Source: Ceratothoa steindachneri (taxonomy: Eukaryota > Arthropoda > Malacostraca > Isopoda > Cymothoidae). Taken from it: DNA of 64,000 bases. The notes below the pieces were generated by a model. It did no database searches, had not been told where the DNA came from, and worked only from the letters and a program-made list of their open reading frames with translations. The stretch is taken from NCBI GenBank assembly GCA_963969495.1, contig OZ018324.1:46203019-46267018 (forward strand), given 5' to 3'. Below are positions 1 to 11,379 of this stretch, piece by piece (positions within the stretch are counted from its first letter, which is position 1; each line of letters begins with the position of its first letter). The translations under genes were made by a program, and so were the position numbers.

Positions 1-5
1 GCTGC

Positions 6-530
6 CTACAAACTAACGCCTCCCAGACAGCATTTTCCAATCGGAGCAAAGCACTGTGCAGAAGACGTATAGCCTCCCCTATCCAGAAAAAAAGGTAATC
101 TAACATTTACCAATATTTCCATCAACCTGCACACGCAGGATGTTAGAGAGATTGTGCGGAAACTGGCTGGAGTAGCGTGTTCTCTCCACGGTTTGAGAAA
201 GGCAAGCACAGTAGCGCTTTGCCAGGAATCTGGGAGGATAACCTCTACCCAGATCCTTTTGAACAAATCTAACAGAAAGGCTATGCCTAGCTCACGCAGG
301 TGACAAAGCATAGCGTACGGGACATCATCTGGACCAGGGTCGGTGTCCGCGCACGAAGAGAGATCAGAACGCAACTCACTCGAAGTAAACTTGCCGCCGA
401 AGGGTTCTTTGCCTCTGGGGGTAAAGTCCTCCGGTCTGCCTTCCGTGACATCACGACGCGCATTGAATGCTGGCAGAGCATCATTCCTGCTAGAGAAATT
501 AGGTAAAGCGGTCGCGAAGAATTTTCCCAC
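6..530 (-). pseudogene. reverse transcriptase N-terminal fragment of LINE A
   Basis: This 174-codon open stretch has the start of a LINE reverse transcriptase. It contains a PGPDDVPYAML segment (domain 1-2 region of I/Jockey-type RTs), then an ILPDSWQSATV segment, a PASFRTISLTSCVCRLME segment (the conserved 'yRPIsLtsc' block, with the usual Pro of RPI replaced by Thr), and a degraded region where the 'QxGFR' block should be (AQCFAPIGK). The catalytic YADD box would lie beyond the window edge. It is downstream of the endonuclease relic of the same element. The altered conserved residues indicate a dead copy. Confidence 0.85.
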
Positions 531-1049
531 GGATGCGGGGTCTGAGATTTCGGTCCCATTCTCCTAGAGAACGAAAGATGGGTCCTGCGAGAACTTGCCC
601 CGAATCCTTTTGTCTCGCTTCCACACCTCTGCTAGAGAGGTCTTTCAAGTTAGGCGAAGACAATTATGCCTGTCAAGAGGAGCGGTTCGCGTTCTTCGAA
701 ATATACTGGAACCTAGCCCTAGCTCAACGAAATTCACCGACAGTGAAGTCATTCCTGCGGCGCTCTTAGCACAGGTTTGCATAACGCTTCTGTTTGAGGG
801 CCGTCTCACACTCGGCTTACCTCCATGGGAGCGGTCGGCGTGCAAAACAACCAGACGTTTTAGGAATCGTAGTTAGGCCCACGGTGATGAGGTTGCTTGA
901 GAAGAACTAAACGGACTCATCTACCGACCTAAACTCCTCAACTGAGACAGAGAAATCAGTCATTACCTGAAATGCGGACCACCGCGCCCGCGCCAAGCAC
1001 AACCAGGGTGGGCATTTTGGCTGCATCGGAACAGAAATTTATATTTGAA

Positions 1050-1560
1050 TGGGAAAGTGATCACTACCATGGAGGTCATCGACCACTTCACCCCCCAAAT
1101 CAGGCCGTGCAGCCGGAGAGCACAAAGGGAGATCGAGGCAGGAAAATAAAGCAATTCTCGGGCAGTGATGCGTAAACTATTTCAAAATTAGGACACCTAT
1201 TTCCAGCTTGTTTATCAGGTTGGCAAGGACTTGGCCCCTGGGATTAATCAAGTCGTCTCCACATAGGGGATGAGTATTGTTAACATCTCCGAATAATAGA
1301 AATAGTCTCGAGCACCATGCCACGAGGCGGCGGAAGTCCCCCGCTTTCGAAGTCGGCTGACGGTGGAATGTACAGGGAAATAACAGTATACCTCCTATCC
1401 AGGTGTAGTTGCACAGCTAATGCCTGAAAGGATGTATTTAAAGCGAAGAGAAGAACGGAGACATCATGACGGGTTAAATCACGAATACTCCTGCCCTCGT
1501 TCCATCCCGTGTTGGTGGGGTCGCAAAGCACTTATACCCCGGGAATGTGGGCCGGGGGTA
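1050..1560 (-). pseudogene. apurinic-type endonuclease relic of LINE A
   Basis: The minus strand reads a stretch with VSVLLFALNTSFQALAV and LHLDRRYTVISLYIPPS, which matches the central beta-strand region of LINE endonucleases of the exonuclease/endonuclease/phosphatase fold. Downstream, in another frame near 1.09-1.05 kb, it reads VVDDLHGSDHFPIQI, the C-terminal SDH motif that carries a catalytic His. Near 1.28 kb there is a decayed GD-N-HPLCGDD-like segment where the usual 'GDFNAHH..WG' block would be. The pieces are in different frames, so this is a pseudogene. It sits between the gag and RT relics of LINE A. Confidence 0.75.
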
Positions 1561-2439
1561 TGCCCCCAGCATGCGCTCCTACAAAAAGATAACTAACGGG
1601 GAAAGGGACGAGACGAGCCTCCACAGCTCTTTCCAGTTGGCTCGGAGTTTGCGGGAATTCTATTGAAGAAATATGCCCTCTAGGCATAGCTCGGAGAAGA
1701 TGTGGGGGCACTCTTCGAAGAGAAAACCACCACGGGAATGGCTGTACGCGTTTTTAGAGGCAGAGGTCTGGGTGATGTTGGCTTGACAATGCGCTAGAGG
1801 CGCTGTCACCTTCGACGAGTTCTTAGGGGAGGTTGGGCTCGCCATGCGAGTCTTTTCCTCACTCCGCCTCGAAACCATTAACTTGCACAGGCAGAACTTT
1901 AGAGAGATTGGAGGTAGCAACCCTGAAGTTGGTCTTAAGGCTATCTTTCGGGGTTCCTAAAGCTGCTCCCCGAACCGAGGACAAGATTACAGGAGCTTCG
2001 ACTCCTTCGCACACACCCAGGAGTATGCTTTGGAGGCGGGCTCCCTCCTTTTGAGAATCCACCTTCTCCGAGCAACCCAGCCTGCCACTGAGTGTGGGTG
2101 AAGAAGTCCAAAGTCATATAATGTTGTCCTTCGTTCGGGGAGCAGCTTTAAGAACCTTGAAAGATGGCCTCACAACCATCTTCAGGGGTGTTGCCTCCTG
2201 TAATTCTAACGACTCTGTGCAGGCGTGCAGCCGTTGCGCCTTACGTAAAATGGTCACGCTAGTGGGTAGGTAGAGGAGTCCTGACTTTAGCCCGGTCTGG
2301 GTGTGGCCCTTTGTGCCACCATCTTTAGCAGGGGAGCTTCAGGGATGGGTATAACCCGCTGAAGGGTTCGGAATGTGCGCAGAAACGACTGAGTTCATAG
2401 GGCTGGAATGGCCGGAGTGGAGGGTTCCTTTCTTAACAT

Positions 2440-2655
2440 TGTTGCATACGAAGTTCCAAGTAGAGTGCGACGTCACATTCACAGGCGTGCCACCAAGTGT
2501 CCAGGGCACAACTCATGCCCGCCTTGGCGGTAATCGACGCATTCGCCAAAAGGATGCCGTCCGAGAAACGTGTCACCTTTGTCTCTCTACCAATCACACT
2601 AGCTAGAGATCTCTTTATATGGAATATGATGCCCTTTGTAAAAGAATTGCCTGCT
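2440..2655 (-). pseudogene. gag-like ORF1 fragment of LINE A
   Basis: Minus-strand translation gives a segment starting near NSFTKGIIFHIKRSLASVIG and continuing with a KVTRFSDGILLANAS segment and a CDVALYLELRM segment. This follows the pattern of the RNA-binding N-terminal domain in ORF1 of I-like elements (FxKgkifHiKRsLasviGe ... vtRlrdGtLLvea). Zinc knuckles that normally follow are not recognisable in the next few hundred bases. The fragment is short and interrupted, and sits about 50 bases from the start of the L1 repeat. Confidence 0.6.
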
Positions 2656-2699
2656 AGCTGCCGCGCCTCGCTTCTATTACATATTAAAACTCATGCTTC

Positions 2700-3925
2700 C
2701 CACGTGCATCCTGCGAGAAGATAGTAGCATGGCGTCCTTATCGCCTAACATTTCCCGAGTATTATCTCCCCCGCCCCAAGTTTAATCAAGGAGTTTAATC
2801 CCCCGTTTGCCTGTAGGCTTCGATCTGGCCAGATTGAATTAGGCTTATGGAAAGATAAGATTGTTCGAAGCGCTAGCGGGACATTCCATGGAAGCCCCTT
2901 ATTACCCTACCCCGAGGGGCTAGCTCCGGCTATTTATGCGATAGAATTTCGCGTTTGAATCAGATCCCGATTATCTTTGCAAGGTATCACACCGATCCGG
3001 TCTCCCTTATGCGCCTAGGAACTCTATCCCGAGAACCACCTTATTGTCCAGAAGAGGATAATATCCTTGAGTGCCAATGTTCGTGCCCCTCGAGACGCCA
3101 AGTGAGCAGGGCCCCACTTGTTGTTCAATTGTTCAAAAGAGAACAACTTTAGAACAGTCATTGTCCTTCGAGCTCGTTTGACAAAAACGGTTCTCGCTCC
3201 CCTGATATCACGTCAATGGTAATTTAATTCCCCCTTTTAACGTTCTTCAAGAGAACACTTGGTTACACTAATAACCTCAATTGTTCACAAAGAACATCTC
3301 CGATATCCTGTCTCAAGGATCGCTCGTACTTCCAAGCCCCACTTCGCTCCCACTCCTCGAAGTCAGTCCTTCCCCCTCTCGTTAAGGACAACTTCTCTAA
3401 AAAACCCTCCTCCTGGGAAGGAAATCGCCAGTCTGGCCGAAGCCATTCCTTCAAATCGCATTCATCTGCACGACGACCTTATATATATACGTAAGCTACG
3501 ACTTGCATTTAACTATGTAACTTTGTGCCAACGTAACTTCGTGCTTTAACATGGATTTAGCCGTGTTGGGTACGTTATTTCAAATCCCTCCAAATCTTAA
3601 TCCACCGCTTAGTCAAGTTTATGCTATGACCTTTTTCATTTCATGTGTATCTCCCATTTTCAATCCCCGGTTATGTAAATATTTTCCCTGTGTTTTTTTT
3701 GTTAGATTAATTAATAAAATTCTATTTTATTAATGCTTGCAATATTATTTATCCTTGGGCTCCGTTCCACTTCAAAGTATATTGAAGATAAATAAGCCCT
3801 CTCCAGGCATATTTATTAACGTAGAGTCATACTCTGCCATCTGATCAAAACCCCGCACACGAATATAGAATAATCCCCACAAAGAATAAATATATAGTAT
3901 ATCGTCGGGAGCCTTTTCTACGACA
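2700..3925 (+). repeat. dispersed LTR-like repeat, family L1 copy 1
   Basis: This block recurs as the reverse complement at about 15.77-16.57 kb and 42.25-43.46 kb. Shared landmarks include a CCCACGTGCATC stretch near the start, CAGATCCCGATTATCTT near 2.96 kb, AGAACCxCCTTATTGTCCAGAAGAGGA near 3.03 kb, CGTTCTTCAAGAGAACAC near 3.24 kb and ATTAATAAAAT..TTTTATTAAT near 3.71 kb, ending around a TATATCGTCGGGA stretch. About 1.2 kb long, it has no coding frame of its own. Its length, an AATAAA signal and a TATA-like patch fit a solo LTR, but no partner LTR or terminal TG..CA was confirmed. Strand is set arbitrarily by this copy. Confidence 0.75.
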
Positions 3926-5920
3926 CCTTTAGCCAACATGGTGTTATCACTCGAGCTAATAACAAGGAAGCGGGGTTGTAAAGGTGATATAGCCTCTAAA
4001 TGAGGGGCCCCAAAGTTAATCGAGATTCTGCCCTGCGAAGTTCTGGTTTTCCTCTGGGACTCTCACCTGAGGAAGCAACGGCGACGGTCGTGCCGATCTT
4101 TGCTTGGTCGCTCACGGAAACGCAAGATTTCTAGTCACTTACAGTTTAGGTACATTAGAGAAGTTTCGAATCCTGGGCGTATTTGGGAATTATCCCCCAA
4201 TCCTGCGAATTTTTCCAGAACCCTCCCCAGGGATACGAAGAGAGAACGAGCTGCTTTTTTTTGCGCCGCCTTGTCGCTAATTAAGATTAAGAGTTCTGAA
4301 GCTTCCTCCCTCCCTGCTTCGAATCCCCCTTTTTCCTTTCTGGATCACTCGTACAAATACCCAGTTTTGACTTGAGATCGATGAGGCTCGCACACACCTC
4401 AAATTCGTCCTCATCGTCTTGAGTCGAAGTGCCGTGACTTTCTAAGTTGTGGCTCTACCCCAGTCAATTGGTAGCTTCTTTGATCGGCAATCCTTTTAAG
4501 TTACGCAACAGTCTCCCTTCGTTTAATCAATCCCTAGAAAATCTCTATCGATTACCTTTGAGGAAAAAAAGTTTCCTATTCCAGGTGAATTACGATTAAT
4601 CCCACATTTCTCCGTCGAACGTCTTCCTTGAAGATTGGCTATCTCAATCGCTATTCCTCGGAAGGTTGGTTCGGATAGTGCCCCACTGGGCTTATCACAA
4701 ACAGGACCTTCCTTGAAGTCACCGATCCGTAAGATTGAAACCCCCTCAATTATTAGTATTGTCAAGTTTCCCCTTTTGATCTGAGCATAGTAACGCTAAT
4801 TAATTCATTTTATTTGAGAATCCATCTTATAATTATCAAGAGAGTATTCAATTTTAAATAATTCCCTTTTACCGATTTTTATTTATATTTTGATATTTTT
4901 AAATAAAATTATATTTTTGTTGTTTCATCTTTAATTAACCTTGAACGATACTCTCGGCCTATTCAAGTAAATCTCGCCAACCATTTTCGCCCTCTTCCTG
5001 ATTTGTTAAGTATTTGAATCTCAACGTCTTGAATTTGATCTCCTAGTCGATCGTTAATCCTTGCAAACAATCCTTAAAGGGTTCGCGTTGCAGTAGGTGG
5101 TTAAGTTACCCCCCACATAATATGGGAGTAGTGTATGGTATAGAGAGGTGTACCACGACAGTGTGCTCTAAACCTTGGGGTCGATTGTTAGAGATAAGTT
5201 TGTGGAACATTTTGAAGTACCAATGACATAACACGGCTTTCGACGTCGACGCTCATGCCTAACGAGCATTATACCAAAACAGTTGTGGTTTTATCAGGGG
5301 GTCGATATTAATCATGATGATGGTTATTTTTAAATGGTTCTGATGCAGGTACACGGTCTAATAATTACTCTTATATTCATGACATCATAAACACTTGCAA
5401 TCCTGAAGAAAGACTCTTCCAATGTGTTATTAATAACTTTTTATTTTGCAAATTAAATTATATATTTAGAATTTTTATACTGATTAGTATTAGTTTCATA
5501 ACATATTCTTTTACTTTGATTATCACAGATCGAATATAGGTGTGACGCGGATATAATGGAACAGTGGCTAGGCTTAGCGGCTTTGGGTAATTACATACTA
5601 CCAGAGCCGCTAATAAGGATAGTTAGTATCTCCTACTTCTGGCTTAATTCCGCTATGTTCCTAAATTTTATATTGATTATTACTGATTTAATATTACATA
5701 ATATTCTTTAAATATTACAGAACGAGCATGGTTACCGCCTAAATTAAACGGGGCCATTCGCATGATCTAGCCACCTCGGATGATGATAATGAGCTAGGAT
5801 TAGAAGGTTTGCTTCTATGCGTTACTTATATGCTATAATTTCTATACAACTTGTCATTATAAACCTTTCGTAATAGAACTTTGCCTTTTCGCTTAAAGCT
5901 CCCGATTGGGGTCAGAACGA
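3926..5920. other. non-coding stretch, possible LTR-like 3' segment
   Basis: No credible gene is visible. From about 4.0 to 4.75 kb the sequence is moderately GC-rich and resembles LTR DNA. At about 4.91-4.95 kb a TAAATAAAATTATATTTTT motif followed by TTAATTAACCTTGA resembles the AATAAA-containing segment at 15.45-15.51 kb in the L2 family, so an L2-related fragment is possible. From 4.8 kb onward it is mostly AT-rich. Short open frames here look like chance. Confidence 0.4.
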
Positions 5921-6326
5921 GCAGTTGAAGAAACGATTCTCCCGAACCGACCGTACAGATTATCAGTATCGGATGCTGATGAATCTTTACATTTTATTTA
6001 ATTATCTTTCTCGCGTTATGTGTATTCTTTTACCATTTCTGCTTTATATTATATTTTATGAATGCCTTATTCTCGTTGGTTTTCATCCATTCACGCCCTC
6101 TCGTAAAATAGGTACAAATCAAAAGTTGTTCGTTTTTAGAGCTTTGGATGTTCCGGCATCTCGCCGAAGTTCTTTAGCTTTGAGGTGTCAGTTGGTAGAT
6201 ACATCACCCTGCCAGATACTCGCCGATACTGAGTCATTACCGAGGTAAAGGTACCGTGAAACATCATCATCGTACAAACTGTTTTCATGGGTGGGTTGAT
6301 GATGTTGTCTTTTCTTGGAGTCAAAT
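5921..6326. other. unassigned AT-rich sequence
   Basis: A 107-codon open frame (5925-6248, plus strand) has a hydrophobic centre, but I recognise no motif and no splice context that would support a gene. It ends just before the fold-back element. I treat it as unassigned. Confidence 0.35.
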
Positions 6327-6991
6327 AAATGCGCGTGCATATTATCATCTAAAAAATTATACAGTATTATGATATTTTTAAATCCTTGGTGATCGAGAAA
6401 ATATTTAATTTGATCTCAGCACCCATACAGAGTGACGCCAAGTAAACTCTAGATGTAGACCCGTTTATTCCAGGTTTTGTTTGCTCAATCACCTCAGCAC
6501 GTTTCAGTTTTTGCATTGGTCGATTTAGTGGCATTTCGCGCATAGTGCGCGAGGTTGTTGATATATTGCCATTCAAATATTGCAGTAGAAGTTTATTAAG
6601 CGCGGGACTTTAGTCAGCGATGCCTTCCCTGATTAATAGGACTTACTATGAAGTCGGCTGCAGAGTGTCTATATTTTTAATCTTTGGAACAGCCTCTATC
6701 CGGCAATTCCCAAAAGTCTACAAATCTACTAATACGGACACCGTCAAGAAAAGTTTTTATACGGCGCAAGTTACCTTTTATTACCCTATACTCAATCCTA
6801 TCCATCTGTCCATGTATGGTGAGAAACGGCGTATGCGCTGTTAGCGGTTTGTCCTAAGGTTTTTGTAGATTGCAATTAATTTGAGAAAGCATATGTGCTG
6901 AGATCCAATTAAATATTTTCTCGATCACCAGAGATTTAAAAATATCATAATACTGTATAATTTTTTAGATGATAATATGCACGCGCATTTG
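6327..6991. mobile_element. fold-back / MITE-like element with ~95-bp inverted ends
   Basis: Bases 6328-6423 reappear as the reverse complement at about 6896-6990, with only a few differences. The outer end reads AAATGCGCGTGCATATTATC and the arm includes TTATACAGTATTATGATATT and GATCGAGAAAATATTTAATT. The loop of about 470 bases has no recognisable transposase. This is the form of a non-autonomous DNA transposon with long terminal inverted repeats. I could not find a clear target-site duplication, so superfamily is unknown. Confidence 0.75.
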
Positions 6992-9540
6992 TTTGTCAGT
7001 ATTTACGTGCACAAAGCAGTTCTGGGAAAGCTAAAATGGTGACCAGTGAAAATAAAAACGTTGGTTTGATCGCACAGTTCTCGCAAACTCCTGAGCGTCC
7101 TCATCGACGCGTTCGTTTCCCGAAATTCTCACTTATCCAGGAACCCAGCAGAAGAAAATCTCGACATCCGCACGGTTTGCCAAAACCGTGGCATTACGGA
7201 TATCACGAATCAGGGGATTCGGAGGTTCCAATACCCCGAGAGTACTCAGGGCGCTTTGTAAGTCGCTAAAAATCAGAATATGGTCTCTGAACCAACTAAT
7301 ACCGTACTTAATCGTCTTGCAGGCAGTCAGCGATAATTGCTTAGATGTTGAGCGTGATAAGCCCGTATGTGTAGTAATTGGGAAATGGATAAAAAACTAC
7401 GCACCGAGGGCGAAAATGACTTTACAGCAAAATTCTCAGACTATCTAGACAACATACAACGAGAATACAGCGCCTACCATATTTACGCTCTTTCATGTAA
7501 CCTGGGAAATTTGGTATACGATTTACATATCGAACACTATTAGAAAAATATTTTGATAGAATAGAAAATTGTAATCCGCTGGTACAGGACGGAAATTATT
7601 CCTGGTCAAGATATGTACGTGATAATGTCAAACTTCGTCTTAGTCTTTTATTCTTAGGTATAAATTGGCTTCAATACTAAGTGTAATATTAGGGAACGAT
7701 ATATTGGTTGCAAAGAGCTTTATCCCCTAGAGCTTTGTAAGACACACTAAGGTACACAACAGAGGTACCACTACGAAACCCTTTCCCGATAAACAAAATG
7801 AGTGATGACGAACGACAGGAGTTTTACTCTATTTACGCTCGGCGTAGACTCTTAGTATGATTTGATGGTTGAGGCTGTGAGGTATTATGTAAGTAATGTG
7901 CAAGTGTTGCGTAAATGCTTCCAGCATTCGATAACCATAAAATGAACCGGTTTAGATTGATTCATTGTAGAGTGCAGCTAAGAGAGCTTCGCTCTGCTTT
8001 ACCATCTACAAATCGATGTTTATGCAAGGTTACACCATTATATTAATCCAGTGTATCTCGTTACGTCCGACCAAACCATTTTCTGACAGTTGAAGCATAC
8101 GAGTGTAAATGTTGGTTACCCTTGCCTTGTTCACATACGAATTGGAGGTGAAAGTTCAAAATTTGCGGACACATTATACGACCTGGTAGTATACAGCACG
8201 CCAATATCTTTAGAGGCAATTAAGGATAACTGATAAAACTTGGTGAGGACAGTACTTCACCTAAAAGTTATATTCACTAACTAAATTAAGTAACTGGTTC
8301 ACAGTCGACACTATTAAGAATGACCTAGTCTCAGAAAGAACACACTAGACTTTTAGAAGGAGAAACTCAGTTTGCCTTGGCCTTAGTTAAAAATATGTTT
8401 TAAAGAACTAAAAAGATCGTAAATAAACCAGAGCCCATACCTGTCAACAAACACATGACTTCCTTACAGTAATCACTAAAATATTAGCTACTTAATAAAT
8501 AAATTAAAATTAATATAAAATATAATTTTAATAGCCTAAGGATTGAATTTAGTCATATAATACAAAGCCTCGACTCAAAGTCCAGATTACTAAATTTCGC
8601 ACTGTAGGGATGTAAAGTTGCTGTTATGAAGAGTCAAATAACATCTAATAAGGGAGGCTCAAATAAGAGGAATGAAACAATGTTTTGGGCGACCGGTCGG
8701 AGCTGGAAAAAGCAGGAGAATAACCAAAACTTCAAACGATCCTACGTTATATGAATTAGACTGAAACAAATAATCCAGATTCATTAAGCGTATATATTCA
8801 GTAATGTTATATTTGTTTTTGTCGTTGGCGTTTTTTTTATTGTACTCGTAACTACCCACCCAAAAATTAAAATGATAAAAGTAATTCTATTTGTGAGTTA
8901 ATTCACAATTTGAGAACTCTTATCGAGATGGTAAGATTGGTTTATCTTGAGTTGCCCATTGCCGAGAGTAAACGATTTAAACTAAAACTTGGGCTTAATT
9001 TGTGCTTTTCGCTACATTTTATAAACAACAACTAACCATGGTTATCAACTAGTTTCGTACATATTATAATTTTATTTTACTTGATGGATTTCCCCCGTTG
9101 TGGATCATTCAGCATATCACTAAAAAAAACTACTCAATAATGTTATGCATCAGCATGGGTAGATTCTTCCATTTCTACTCTTTCTTCTTCTAGACCCGTT
9201 TCGATGATTTTTTTTATTACAGGTATAGAATTCGTATCTATAAGACGCTCGGTTTTTTTCCTGCCCCCACAATGTTGTTTGCTCACTCATAACTTACGAT
9301 CATTCATTCGTGCGCGTAAACTGCTGGGCGCGCGTGTTGAAACGTTTAGTAATTGTAAGTATATTATCTTAAAATATATGATATTATGTGATAGAGAGTG
9401 CGTAACTCTCTGGCATCTGCTTTCATCCCACAAATAATAATAATAATATTCAGCAAGTAAAGATATTTTTTGTGCGACAATATAATAATTTCAAACAATA
9501 TGCATCTGTATTTATTTTGCGACAGGACATTTTATTCCGC
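6992..9540. other. unassigned intergenic sequence
   Basis: About 2.5 kb without a recognisable gene. A 77-codon frame at 7036-7269 is rich in Arg, Pro and His and uses more GC than its surroundings, so it may be part of an old element, but I cannot name it. From 7.5 to 9.5 kb the DNA is AT-rich with many stops in all frames. Confidence 0.35.
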
Positions 9541-9589
9541 GCAACGCTCGGAATCAACAGCTCCAGGTGTTCCAAAGATCTGAGAAAAA

Positions 9590-9945
9590 ATACAAATTTT
9601 CTTGATTTTTTGTGGGGTATTCTTTAAAAAATTTGGTAGCCAAGAAAAGTGTGTCCAAGCGTAATGCTTGGAAAAACTAATGTGGAGAACTTAATTTGAA
9701 GTAGTTTTCACCAGACCAAACAACTTTAGCTAAATCATCATCAGTCCAATCCTCATGCTCTTTTGCCCAATACAATCGCTTCTTCTTGTTCACTTAAGAC
9801 AGCCATGGTTTCTTTCTAGCCTTACATCCTTTGGTGCCGGCTTCTAATAACCTTCTTCTCAGTGTGTATCTTGGGATCTATTTGTTTGTTGATGCCCGAA
9901 AATCAGCAGTTACATCAAAAGAGATTTTTAGTCCTATGCGAAGGA
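9590..9945 (-). pseudogene. Tc1-like transposase, catalytic-core fragment
   Basis: Minus-strand translation reads a TPRYTLRRRLLEAGTKG segment, then KKKRLYWAKEHEDWTDDDL and VVWSGENYFKL. This matches the Tc1 pattern 'R..RL.WAkeH..WT...W..ViWSDEskF', whose Asp is the first catalytic residue. In this copy that Asp position reads Gly (WSGE), so it would be inactive. A stop lies between the KARKKPWLS segment and KKKRL. The later D and E of the DDE triad are not recognisable before the frame decays near 9.6 kb. Confidence 0.75.
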
Positions 9946-10014
9946 TCTAGTCGTGTGCGACACTCTATTTATAACTATGCAGGTTTGGTTGGTTAGGCCG
10001 TCCGTCCGTCGGTA

Positions 10015-10530
10015 TACGTTTTGCTTTTGTTTGGGGGGGTAATAACATTGTAAACTTTCCGCTGATTTTAACGAAATATGAAACCTTTATGTTCTTTTAT
10101 ATTCTCTTTCGAGTGATACAATTGACAAAGTCCTTCCAAGGTTAGCCCGGAAAGTATTTTGGGGGGGAAATAATATCATAACCTTTCGGCCATTTCTAAC
10201 GAAATTTAAAACCCAGATCTTGTTTTACATTCTTTTTCGAAGGATATAATTGCCAAAGTCCTCCCAAGGTTAACTGGATCATTATTTGACAATATTATCA
10301 TAACTATTCGGCCGATTCTAACCAAATTTGAAACTCTTATGTTGTTTTATTTAATATTCTCTTTCGAATGATATAATTTACAAAGTCCAACTAAGGTTAG
10401 CCGGGGAAATATTTGGCAAGAAAGAACATCGTAACTATTCGGTCGATTCTATCGAAATTTAAAACCCTTATGTTGTTTTACATTATCATTCAAAGGATCT
10501 AATTGCCAACGTCCTTCCAAGGTTAATTCT
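10015..10530. repeat. minisatellite, four units of about 127 bp
   Basis: A landmark TAACTATTCGG-like string occurs near 10051, 10179, 10301 and 10432, giving spacings of 128, 122 and 131 bases. Each unit also holds TTCTAACGAAATTTAAAACC, TTATGTTGTTTTA, TTTCGAAxGATATAATT and AAAGTCCxxCCAAGGTTA. Copies differ by scattered changes and small indels, so this is an old tandem array. It lies between the two halves of a Tc1-like transposase gene. Confidence 0.85.
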
Positions 10531-10559
10531 GGAATTATAAAAGATTTGAAGGTGGTAAA

Positions 10560-10853
10560 GTCATAAAGCAGAATAAGTAAAAGCACATGACTTTTGTCAG
10601 CAGACCTTGTTTTTCTATCGGCCAGATATATCCTTTTCACAAACCTGTCTCCTCTCGGAGTTGTAGACGTTTTGCAACCTTGGTCCTGAGAGTTTTAGAA
10701 AGAATTGCTCTCATTGTACCTTTTAATAGTTGTTTGGACAACATTCCTCGAGTATTTCAATTTTCTTCAAAATTTGACTTGGAATAATCATTCTCCTGAC
10801 AATGCAACGATTTTAGCTCTTTGAGTTTCAGAAATCTGTTTCTTCGGAGACAT
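10560..10853 (-). pseudogene. Tc1-like transposase, N-terminal DNA-binding fragment
   Basis: Starting from a minus-strand ATG at 10853-10851 the frame reads MSPKKQISETQRAKIVALSGE, then with breaks SRNVVQTTIKRYNESNSF and a DRFVKRIYLADRKTRSADKS segment. This is the paired-like helix-turn-helix layout of Tc1 transposases (rAkIvaL..G....i...l..S...V..tikry.EtGs ... edR.ikR....R..sa). There are in-frame stops between the two helices and at the second domain. It is the N-terminal half of the gene whose core lies at about 9.59-9.95 kb. Confidence 0.75.
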
Positions 10854-10884
10854 TTTTAACAAAATTTTCTCCGAAGAAACAGAT
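10834..10884. repeat. perfect 17-bp inverted repeat at the transposase start
   Basis: ATCTGTTTCTTCGGAGA at 10834-10850 is repeated as its exact reverse complement at 10868-10884, with a 17-base spacer. One arm is the first codons of the Tc1-like frame. It may be a local inverted duplication. Confidence 0.8.
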
Positions 10885-11379
10885 AGGAATAAACGTTAGT
10901 ATCACACATTAAATGCTAGAAGGTTGCTCTAACCACTTAGGCACAATATTCAAAAACGCAAAAAAGTTGTTATAAAAGCAAATGGAGGACACATCAATTA
11001 TTAATTATCGATAGAATATACGCAAAAATGTTTACTTGTTTTATGTCAAAGGTGAAATAAATGAGTTTCAATCATATTCATCACTTTTTCATACCTGCCG
11101 CATATATGAAGTAGCTTCTAGATACTGATTCTTAAAGGATGAAGCTTCAGGCTCCATGCCTACCTTTAGGTCTGACAAAGTGAGATAATTATCATCAATG
11201 AAAATCCAAATATAACATATTACGAATTACCAAACGTAAAATCAAATTAGATAGACTGATCATTATTCAGATTGGGGAGATGGAATATTGAAGGCAAGTG
11301 GCAGAGTAACCTATCGGGATGAACTGCGAGAGACCCAAATTAATAATATAAGGGGGCAGGAAGGAAGAAAACGTGGTGG
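10885..11379. other. unassigned sequence before L2 repeat
   Basis: AT-rich DNA without recognisable motifs. A short 86-codon frame beginning at 11288 is rich in Arg and Gly and overlaps the L2 repeat, so it is probably not a gene. Confidence 0.35.

Larger units (their letters stand above)
1..2700 (-). mobile_element. I-like non-LTR retrotransposon (LINE A), decayed
   Basis: Three pieces lie in the order expected for a LINE read on the minus strand: gag ORF1 (about 2.65-2.44 kb), endonuclease (about 1.56-1.05 kb) and reverse transcriptase (530-6). All are broken by stops and frameshifts. The gag piece stops being recognisable where the L1 repeat begins near 2.70 kb, so the 5' end is probably interrupted by that repeat. 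The RT runs off the left edge of the window, so the 3' end is not visible. Such elements copy themselves by target-primed reverse transcription. The I-like assignment rests on the RT and EN wording and is an inference. Confidence 0.8.
9590..10853 (-). mobile_element. Tc1-like DNA transposon relic split by a minisatellite
   Basis: The minus strand carries the N-terminal helix-turn-helix part of a Tc1-type transposase (10853 to about 10560) and, 600 bases further on, a piece of its catalytic core (about 9945-9590). The 10.02-10.53 kb interval between them is occupied by a four-copy tandem array not expected inside a transposase. Tc1 elements move by cut-and-paste into TA sites. Terminal inverted repeats were not located, so outer limits are approximate. 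Confidence 0.75.

Noticed and set aside
5925..6248. 107-codon frame with a hydrophobic centre
   Set aside because: Only one weak frame in AT-rich DNA, with no recognised domain or splice support.
7036..7269. Arg/Pro-rich 77-codon frame
   Set aside because: Composition differs from flanks, but there is no family I recognise and it stops early, so I left it as unassigned.
10015..10530. CRISPR-like array
   Set aside because: The units repeat over their entire length with drift. There are no identical repeats separated by unique spacers, and the DNA is eukaryotic.
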